The notes under the pieces were generated by a model that was not told the DNA's origin, made no database searches, and was given only the letters and a program-made list of their open reading frames with translations. From HGM04593 sp045647885 (GTDB lineage: Bacteria; Bacteroidota; Bacteroidia; Bacteroidales; Bacteroidaceae): DNA of 37,461 bases. This document shows, piece after piece, positions 32,401 through 37,461 of the stretch. The stretch is taken from positions 1-37,461 of the forward strand of contig JAZRMX010000020.1 in NCBI GenBank assembly GCA_045647885.1. Reading direction: 5' to 3'. Numbering within the stretch: the stretch's first letter is position 1; each line of letters opens with the position of its first letter. The position numbers were made by a program, and so were the translations under genes.

Positions 32401-33668
32401 CAATAAAGCCTCGATGCGGTGGAGGTTGCCGCCTGCACGCGACTCTCCATCAACCTGTTCATACGCGTGGTACGCAAAAGGTCGAGGTAAGCCTCACGGT
32501 TAATATCGGAAAGTTCCTTATCGCCCAAGCCGGCATAAGCGCAACTTGCCTCACGCCTTATACTCAGAAGACATTCGGGAATATCCACAGCAGTGCCATT
32601 CTGCAAGAAGGAGTAATCTTCAGCCTCATCAAAATAAGCAAACGAGCCCAAAGATAAAGTATCAATCACGCCAGAGCCATACTCCTTGTAATAAGCATTC
32701 ACCTCATCGACAGCCTCACCAAGCAATACCAAGGCTTTGCTATACTCCCCTATCTGAGTATTGCACGACGCCGCCACCGCAAGTGCCTCAATCTTCATAT
32801 AATTGTCGCCATAAAACGAAAAGTCGCTCACAGCCTCGCCGGCCAGCAATAAAGAAAACTCCTCGTAAGGCAAACGCTCCGTATTCAGCCTCTCCAACAC
32901 AGCCGGAACACCCTGCGAAAAGACCTCGCCACGCAGAGTTATAGCCAATAATAGACGATAATTTCCTGTCAGCCACGTTAAACCACTCCTTTTTGCCATA
33001 GAAAGACCAAGAGCATAAGCCTCGGCCCTCTTTGTCACATCTGTTTCAAAAGCGGCAAGCATCATTCGTGCATAAATGCGTAAAGCAACATCGTCGCAAT
33101 CCTCAATTTCCAGGGAGAGAGCCTCGCGCGACATCTGCGCCTCTTCCACAAGACCAATATTTGAGAAATAGCAGAGAGAAACAACCTCGAATTCCACCTT
33201 TGCGCGCACAAAACGAGCCTTGTCGGCCGGTGGCAAAAAAGCAGCCTCCTCTTCTATACGACGCATACGCGCTTGAGCCATAGCTCTATAATCGAAGAAC
33301 TCCCTGTTGGCAGAAACCCTGTAACAGAGAATCATCATACCCACATCGGCAGCCAAACGCTCAATCTCGCAATGCGATACAGCGTGTACCTCATCGTACA
33401 GAGCCTTTGCTGCACAAAAATCCATACGCATCATTGCCGAATAAGCAAGAGAAGCCTTCGCCACAGAATTATACTCATCGGAGATATTCAAGTTCAATAG
33501 CTCCCCTGCCACAACCGAAAGTTTCTCTACACTCTTATAACGATAAACGTCGAGCAACAAGCAGAGCGAGTCGGCACGCCCGGCAGACTCCACACCCGAA
33601 ACAGCACCACCACACGAAAAAAGCGACAGCAGCACAACCGTAAATAATATGTAAAGAAGTTTTCGCAT
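29424..33668 (-). CDS. Tandem (two-module) sensor histidine kinase lipoprotein
   Basis: A 1414-residue envelope sensor, probably of the DUF5112/DUF5113 group (from memory). ATG at 33668 begins a lipoprotein signal (LLYILFTVVLLSLFSC). Residues about 20-415 look like helical TPR-type repeats outside the membrane. A transmembrane segment (about 421-443) follows. The first cytoplasmic kinase module (about 446-822) has an intact HATPase (N-box NTLVENAGKF with N718, DSGVGL, GGGFGL), but Gly606 stands where the phospho-acceptor His is expected. At about 831-848 a signal-peptide-like stretch (VVLLAMAMPLSAFAG) leads to a second external region, a transmembrane segment (about 983-1006) and a second module with His1196 in VIKHETIYYPSRI. 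In that second module the N-box Asn and the G1 motif are lost. It appears to be two sensor genes fused, and overlaps the response regulator by 4 bases. Confidence 0.88.
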   Translation of the reverse strand: MRKLLYILFTVVLLSLFSCGGAVSGVESAGRADSLCLLLDVYRYKSVEKLSVVAGELLNLNISDEYNSVAKASLAYSAMMRMDFCAAKALYDEVHAVSHCEIERLAADVGMMILCYRVSANREFFDYRAMAQARMRRIEEEAAFLPPADKARFVRAKVEFEVVSLCYFSNIGLVEEAQMSREALSLEIEDCDDVALRIYARMMLAAFETDVTKRAEAYALGLSMAKRSGLTWLTGNYRLLLAITLRGEVFSQGVPAVLERLNTERLPYEEFSLLLAGEAVSDFSFYGDNYMKIEALAVAASCNTQIGEYSKALVLLGEAVDEVNAYYKEYGSGVIDTLSLGSFAYFDEAEDYSFLQNGTAVDIPECLLSIRREASCAYAGLGDKELSDINREAYLDLLRTTRMNRLMESRVQAATSTASRLYWLSLLVVAALVVVALLLWLMNRRQRRCNEVYSSNLKRLLKLTRGLLSSLPHELDSEEAVCLSVCKILSKGMEGFSGSLRFSLTTPFEVCGETPYIYNFSLPPVAGNRSYTLYVVAEKELDEEKKAILEMALPYVAVAVEEGLRIADISDEQLRFQEQRLAHELYLAEYKRENLLKRVSASVVNGMRPYMDRIQNELRHLSCDGERAAVERRLQYVAELTDKLADYNVILERWIKMRRGEMNLQVERFSVREIFDVIEKSVPYFSARGIMLDVRRSDIVVRADRALTLFMVNTLVENAGKFTPSGGSIIVEAQESDNFVELSVTDSGVGLTQNDIDLILGEKVYDAALIGESADLSGKNKGGGFGLMNCKGIIEKYRKTDEIFSVCSMNISSRKGAGSRFSFRLPRGVVRSIVVLLAMAMPLSAFAGDILSQVSACADSVFISNVEGRYDAAYSYAEQAISGLNRYYREVVGGTDTLSLSGGTAAELLWWREEIFPPSLKEDIYFNILDIRNELAVAALALQRWSDYRYNNGIYASLYRLVHEDKGLEGHYENMQQLANSRQAAIALLLCVIILMLVVYAIYYVRHAVIGRMTSRMVLTLNRRLLAVSKNEARLSPGELAGSMSREIFIALGEAMCIDRVSMFLKNESVAVSFPEKGIAVSSLYMRAVCDSGEPFVSEDKLLLTLPMSVLVSGEKHCVGALEFESGRPLSESEVLNLELVARYAASVAYHSTVRMAEHYRLLAAVEEDAERVSFEENRLHVQNMVMDNCLSVIKHETIYYPSRIKALVEQALAGAGDVQLCREKVAAMVELMDYYISVFGILSNCVTRQLDQVNLSCVQVPLFDLFAAMRGFVSRKAKRAALDIVLDVEPTSLNVFCDKVMLEALLESLLEASLNNKVSGVLRLCAVDEGDVVRIELLDKRLSLSKEALSLMFVPSRNNITADGGLAGMEYLVAKEVMRLHEDALLQRGGRIEARATDDGVLYLFTLPKKSML

Positions 33669-33676
33669 AACTCCTG

Positions 33677-33707
33677 CGAAGATAAGCATTATTGTGAAAT
33701 GATAAAA
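33677..33707 (-). promoter_or_regulatory. Candidate promoter of the sensor-regulator cluster
   Basis: TATCTTCG with TTTT 19 bases upstream on the minus strand. The octamer ends only 8 bases before the ATG at 33668, so if used, the transcript would have almost no leader. Confidence 0.4.
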
Positions 33708-33710
33708 ACA

Positions 33711-33753
33711 GTAAAACAAAAAAGAGCGTCTGCACAAAAAGAGTGCAGACGCT
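33711..33753 (-). terminator. Terminator of the btuB-btuG operon
   Basis: An 11-bp perfect stem (33725-33735 with 33743-33753) with a 7-base loop, followed on the minus strand by CTTTTTTGTTTT. It lies 34 bases after the stop of the btuG-like gene. Confidence 0.92.
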
Positions 33754-33786
33754 TGGATTATTGTTATTAAAGGTAACTATACGGGA

Positions 33787-34845
33787 TTATTCTTTCCAGG
33801 CCGATGAATTCAGATTGATAACCCACACTACATTGTCGGTTGTTACGGTTATATACATTTTACTGCCGTAAACCAAAATATCATTAGCTGTGTCGCCAAT
33901 ACCATAACCGTTTACAGCCTTGAAACAACACTCCGGCAACACCTCACCACTCTCCGTATTATAACGGGTGAGCGAAGCATTATTGTCATTCATAATACCT
34001 GAATTCAGTACATAAATATACTTACCTGCCTCAACAACCTTCACCGGGTATAAGCCCACAGGGAACGAAGATACTTTTTCTCCACCCTTTGAAAAAAGAT
34101 AGACATCGCCATTTGCAGTATAAGTAGCAGAGGTGAGAGCTATATAATCACCTACAGTACACAATTTATAGGGATTGGAAACAGTTGTACCGTCTGTAAT
34201 CCACGACGATGGAGAAAGCTCGCCTGTGAGTGTATTATAGAGTTTATACGAAATTGTCTGATTCCATTGCGCATCATACTCCGATAATATGCCATACAAC
34301 AACCCGTCGGAATAACACATCTCGCTCATATTCACAGGCGACAAATCGGTAACTTCACTGGTTGTTGCATCAACTTTCTGCAAGGCTGCAGGAATATCGG
34401 CATAATTACCGTATGATACAAGATACAACGTACCGTCGCCAGCATTAAGAATATTGGAAGGATTGGCTACGACCTCTATTTTACGCTCCTCAACAAAACT
34501 CGGAATATCTACAACTGAAACTGTTTTGTCATAATTAGGATAATCAAGACCACCGGAGTTTGCTACAAACAATTTGTTAGCGGAAATACACAACTGTTCA
34601 GGATTGCGACCTACTTTGACAGAAGCCTCCACCGAGAGAGATACAGTATCAATACACACAACATTACCAGCTTGGGATGTTACATACACCTTGCCCTCGT
34701 GTGCCACCATAAAACGTGGCGAAGCACACTCCACTGACACTGTCGGAGTAATCTCTTCCGGGATGAAAACCACATTCTTGTCATCATCACTACACGATGC
34801 AAAACACAATGCTGCAGCCACTGCACAAAATAAATACTTTTTCAT
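33787..34845 (-). CDS. btuG: BtuG-like surface lipoprotein, beta-propeller, cobalamin binding (predicted)
   Basis: A 352-residue lipoprotein: signal MKKYLFCAVAAALCFASC, acylated Cys18, then SDDDK, an acidic stretch of the kind that directs Bacteroidetes lipoproteins to the cell surface. The rest is a repeating beta-propeller of YncE/DUF5074 style (GKVYVTSQAGNVVCIDT, NKLFVANSGGLDYPN, KTVSVVDIPS, GKYIYVLNSGI). In Bacteroides such proteins next to BtuB (BtuG) capture vitamin B12 with very high affinity. Here it lies 12 bases after btuB under a cobalamin riboswitch, which supports that role. Ligand binding is inferred from family and context. Confidence 0.87.
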   Translation of the reverse strand: MKKYLFCAVAAALCFASCSDDDKNVVFIPEEITPTVSVECASPRFMVAHEGKVYVTSQAGNVVCIDTVSLSVEASVKVGRNPEQLCISANKLFVANSGGLDYPNYDKTVSVVDIPSFVEERKIEVVANPSNILNAGDGTLYLVSYGNYADIPAALQKVDATTSEVTDLSPVNMSEMCYSDGLLYGILSEYDAQWNQTISYKLYNTLTGELSPSSWITDGTTVSNPYKLCTVGDYIALTSATYTANGDVYLFSKGGEKVSSFPVGLYPVKVVEAGKYIYVLNSGIMNDNNASLTRYNTESGEVLPECCFKAVNGYGIGDTANDILVYGSKMYITVTTDNVVWVINLNSSAWKE

Positions 34846-34857
34846 AATTTATATAAG

Positions 34858-36849
34858 TTAAAAGGTTATACAAGCCGAAAATCTCCACTGTCGTCCTGGC
34901 ATTGGATAATAGCGTATTACATCGTAATTCACATCGGTAAAGTTCAACAACTCACCCTGCAGGCGCAAACGTGCCCATTTTCCAAGAGCAAACTCCCTGT
35001 TTGCGGCTAAAGTATGCTCCACATAGGAAGCGACCTCGTTTTCCACAATATTCTGAGGCAGCATATAGCGTACACCCACGGCAGTTACCATATAAGACAC
35101 ATTCACCCATCTATTGTTAAAGGAAAGCGAGCCGTTACCTGTATGTCGCGGAGTATAAGGGATTTGGTGAGCATAGTTTTTTGCCTCTTTGTCGCTCTTG
35201 TCAACCGAATGGCAATAACTATATGCAGCATTGAACAGAAGTTCCATATCTTGTGACAAGCGTAAGGACAACGAAGTGGTAACATCAACACCTTTCATCT
35301 CCACCTTGCCATAATTCTTCATTCTCCATATATACATCGTGGGCAAAGCCACAATCTTATCCTTTACACTATTATAATACCCATCCACCGATAGAGAAAA
35401 ACTACAATCAGCACCCTCGACCCAGTATACAAGCCCTGCATTGTACTGCGTAGCACGCTCCGGGCGTAATGAAGTATTACCCATACGCAAATAATAGAGG
35501 TCAGTAAATGTAGGTACTCTGAACACATCTTTATACGAGGCTCTCAAACGGAGAGGGAAAAAGCGCAGAGGTTGCCAAGAGAGAGAAAAAGAGGGAGAAA
35601 GACGCTTTTTGTCTTCGGGATTATTTCCATCATCAGCCCTGTCGGCTATATAAGTGGCAAGCAACGAAGCCGTCGCCAGAAAACGGTCATTTTCATACTG
35701 TGTGGCAAATACCGTCTGCGAATTAAGACGACGCGGTTCACCACACGAAGAAATATTGTTCCTCAACACGGAATGCGTCAAATCACTCGACAAGACCACC
35801 GCTACATCTTTACAAATATCATAATTCACACCCACGGTGGCATAATACTCGTGCTGTGTGTTACGGTCTTCCCTGAAACCGGCAGAATAAGAACTGTTCT
35901 CATCGCGATAACGTGAAAAAGAGTAATTATATTTCACGGACGAACGCAGCTTCAGTTTATCGGTAAGAGAGAGATTATAAGACGATTGTACAAAGAAATT
36001 ATCATCCCACAGACGCTCTTTGCTCAATCTGTTATACAGATTCACAGCACCAGGCAAACCACGTTCCGAGGCAAAATAATAGACCTTCAACGAGAGGTTG
36101 CCGCCTGCACCAAAATCACCGAACAGATTACCTTCGGCCGTCAGACTCTTCACATCGCCATTTTCTCGGAATCTCTCACTTGACAAAATACCATTTTCAA
36201 GGTTGAAAGGATAATCGCCATCAACACGTTGCATATTCACAAATGCCGAATAGCTCCAGACATCGTTAAAAACCTTTTCACGGAGCAACGTACCCCCTAT
36301 TGTTCCAAAATCGCCAAATCCGACCTTGAGTGAAAGAGTGCTCGCAAGCGGCTTGCGCGTTGCAATATTTACAACTCCGGCCGAAGCATACTCCTTTGCT
36401 GAACGGAAAATATCACCCCCTTGCCCTATTGACAAGGAGAGCATACTCACATTTTCCGTAGTAAAACGCCCAAGATCAACCAGCCCACTCTGCGCATCGG
36501 CAACAACCACTCCGTCATAACTTACAGCGGTATGCTTTGCTCCCAAGCCTCGTATCGAAACCGTTTTCAAACCACCGACACCGCCGTAGTCGTGCATCTG
36601 CACACCGGCCATACCCTTAATAACCTCGCTAACAGTATTATAGCCAAGACGCTCAATATCTTCACGGCTCACCTGTTGCAACAAGGAACCCGATTGATAA
36701 TTCACATCTATAGTTCTCCCTACAACCTCGATTTCCGATAAATCAAGTGCTGTAGAGACAGAATCGACCACCTGGGCACTACATAAGTTGCCGCACGAAA
36801 GCCACAAAATAAAGGTACACAATAAGTGCCCCAATAAAAATCTATGCAT
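34858..36849 (-). CDS. btuB: TonB-dependent cobalamin outer-membrane receptor
   Basis: A 663-residue outer-membrane transporter with a signal peptide (MHRFLLGHLLCTFILWLSCGNLCSA). The plug domain (about 28-155) shows EIEVVGRTIDV, VSEVIKGMAGVQM and VSIRGLGAKHTAVSYDGV. A 22-strand-type barrel follows, ending in an aromatic residue (FSACITF). No N-terminal carboxypeptidase-like domain is present, unlike SusC proteins. Placement directly behind a cobalamin riboswitch and before a BtuG-like gene identifies the substrate as vitamin B12 or related corrinoids. Confidence 0.93.
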   Translation of the reverse strand: MHRFLLGHLLCTFILWLSCGNLCSAQVVDSVSTALDLSEIEVVGRTIDVNYQSGSLLQQVSREDIERLGYNTVSEVIKGMAGVQMHDYGGVGGLKTVSIRGLGAKHTAVSYDGVVVADAQSGLVDLGRFTTENVSMLSLSIGQGGDIFRSAKEYASAGVVNIATRKPLASTLSLKVGFGDFGTIGGTLLREKVFNDVWSYSAFVNMQRVDGDYPFNLENGILSSERFRENGDVKSLTAEGNLFGDFGAGGNLSLKVYYFASERGLPGAVNLYNRLSKERLWDDNFFVQSSYNLSLTDKLKLRSSVKYNYSFSRYRDENSSYSAGFREDRNTQHEYYATVGVNYDICKDVAVVLSSDLTHSVLRNNISSCGEPRRLNSQTVFATQYENDRFLATASLLATYIADRADDGNNPEDKKRLSPSFSLSWQPLRFFPLRLRASYKDVFRVPTFTDLYYLRMGNTSLRPERATQYNAGLVYWVEGADCSFSLSVDGYYNSVKDKIVALPTMYIWRMKNYGKVEMKGVDVTTSLSLRLSQDMELLFNAAYSYCHSVDKSDKEAKNYAHQIPYTPRHTGNGSLSFNNRWVNVSYMVTAVGVRYMLPQNIVENEVASYVEHTLAANREFALGKWARLRLQGELLNFTDVNYDVIRYYPMPGRQWRFSACITF

Positions 36850-36899
36850 AAAAAATAATTTACCAAGCCTTTACCCGAGGCGTTGAATAACACAAAAAG

Positions 36900-37075
36900 A
36901 TAAGGCAGGTTTTCTGGCTTGTCCGTCTACGGCGCCTTCCCATTACAAAAAATAACAGTGGCATTGGATTACCGCGACAATAATGGACACACAGCTACGG
37001 GTATAGCTCCGGATTCTGACCGGATTCCCTTTTACTAACCGCGCCCGCAACGGGCAACAGTTACACCTTTATCCG
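36900..37075 (-). ncRNA. Cobalamin riboswitch
   Basis: Minus-strand RNA shows the conserved B12-box pieces in order: GGGAATCCGG, AATCCGGAGC, a CCCGTAGCTGTG element, GCCACTG, and the 3' GCCAGAAAACCTGCC. The arrangement and size match the cobalamin riboswitch family. It lies about 50 bases before the btuB start, where folding would block expression when B12 is plentiful. Confidence 0.92.
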
Positions 37076-37079
37076 CCGA

Positions 37080-37111
37080 CAAAGGTAATCCAAACGAAAG
37101 ATTTCTGCAAT
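37080..37111 (-). promoter_or_regulatory. Promoter of the cobalamin operon
   Basis: On the minus strand ATTG, 20 bases, then TACCTTTG, an exact TAnnTTTG match. Transcription would begin right at the 5' edge of the riboswitch. Confidence 0.55.
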
Positions 37112-37270
37112 AAATTTCTAAAAAAAATGCAAACAGCCCCGTGTATCACTACAGAGGGCTGCGAGGGGAATTGAATGATTAAGAAAAAGTTTTTATATAG
37201 TAAATCAAATGCTGTTCATAAATACAACAGCACAGCTTTCAAAAAAGTTCACGCAATGCACAAAAAAAGA
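37112..37270. other. Intergenic stretch, nothing certain
   Basis: A/T-rich with no gene. A weak stem (CAGCCC 37134-37139 with GGGCTG 37156-37161) followed by T-rich DNA on the minus strand could be a terminator for a transcript coming from the right. Confidence 0.4.
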
Positions 37271-37461
37271 GTTCAGTAGAAATTTAGTGTGGAGAAATTG
37301 ATTCTTTAATAAGTTGTGCTCCCTCACGCCATCCTATGTGTAACAAATTATCTACTGCAATGGTAATTCTCAAAAAGAAACCGGCACCGTTAAAATCACA
37401 GTGTTTATCCGAGCATTTGCAGGAGAGAGTGCGAGGAATGTTTGCCCGCGAGTTAGGTGCC
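37271..37461. repeat. Right-end copy of the inverted repeat
   Basis: The reverse complement of 146-336 with three mismatches. The match begins sharply at 37271 and runs to the last base of the window, which corresponds to position 146, the 3' side of the CTGC loop of the hairpin seen in the left copy. Confidence 0.9.

Noticed and set aside
31410..32657. 415-codon open frame on the plus strand
   Set aside because: It is antisense to the well-supported tandem sensor gene. Its composition mirrors the codon pattern of that gene, and no domain or promoter is seen.
1..37461. Idea of a 37-kb transposon or island bounded by terminal inverted repeats
   Set aside because: The interior is core metabolism (histidine and cysteine synthesis, kdsC, maf) with no integrase or transposase. 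A contig break at a shared repeat explains the ends better.

Overview
The window looks like a chromosomal segment of a gut-type member of the Bacteroidales. Supporting this are a TonB-dependent receptor with a BtuG-like surface lipoprotein, BspA-type leucine-rich repeats, a DUF4494 protein, large periplasmic-sensor kinase modules, promoters resembling the Bacteroides -33 TTTG / -7 TAnnTTTG type, and the absence of clear Shine-Dalgarno sequences. I see no tRNA, rRNA, CRISPR array or transposase. Both window ends lie in the same ~190 bp repeat in inverted orientation, so the window may be a contig that stops at a multicopy element.

Layout. 1-440: repeat and terminator. 441-4703 (-): a secreted two-enzyme protein with an N-terminal GH27 alpha-galactosidase domain and a C-terminal GH16 domain. 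4704-5288: non-coding, holding two or three palindromic intergenic repeats. 5289-12654 (-): a complete histidine operon hisG-hisD-hisC-hisB-hisH-hisA-hisF-hisIE with a small lipoprotein gene attached 1 nt after hisIE. 12676-12808 (-): its leader, a 19-codon peptide containing HHQHH followed by competing antiterminator and terminator hairpins, i.e. a classical his attenuator. 13079-17878 (+): a 1599-residue BspA-like leucine-rich-repeat protein ending in dockerin-like and cohesin-like segments. 17940-18815: about 0.9 kb without a gene, densely filled with palindromic repeats.

18816-23095 (-): a compact cluster reading nitroreductase, DUF2520 oxidoreductase, KdsC-like phosphatase, Maf, cysK, cysE. 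23253-26091 (+): short-form malic enzyme with an overlapping acidic small protein, then DUF4494 and the PLP homeostasis protein YggS. 26303-27964 (+): long-chain acyl-CoA synthetase, convergent with the next block and sharing with it a terminator hairpin that contains both stop codons.

27984-33668 (-): a signalling block made of a 1414-residue tandem sensor-kinase lipoprotein, a response regulator and a membrane protein, all overlapping. The sensor appears to be two sensor kinases joined end to end. The first half keeps the ATP-binding motifs but lacks the phospho-acceptor His; the second half keeps the His but has lost ATP-binding motifs. 33787-37111 (-): a vitamin B12 uptake operon (promoter, cobalamin riboswitch, btuB, btuG-like, terminator).

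The most original observations are the complementary decay of the tandem kinase and its internal signal-peptide-like segment, the GH27-GH16 fusion, the his attenuator with its operon-linked lipoprotein, and the repeat architecture. None is demonstrably a wholly new system from sequence alone.
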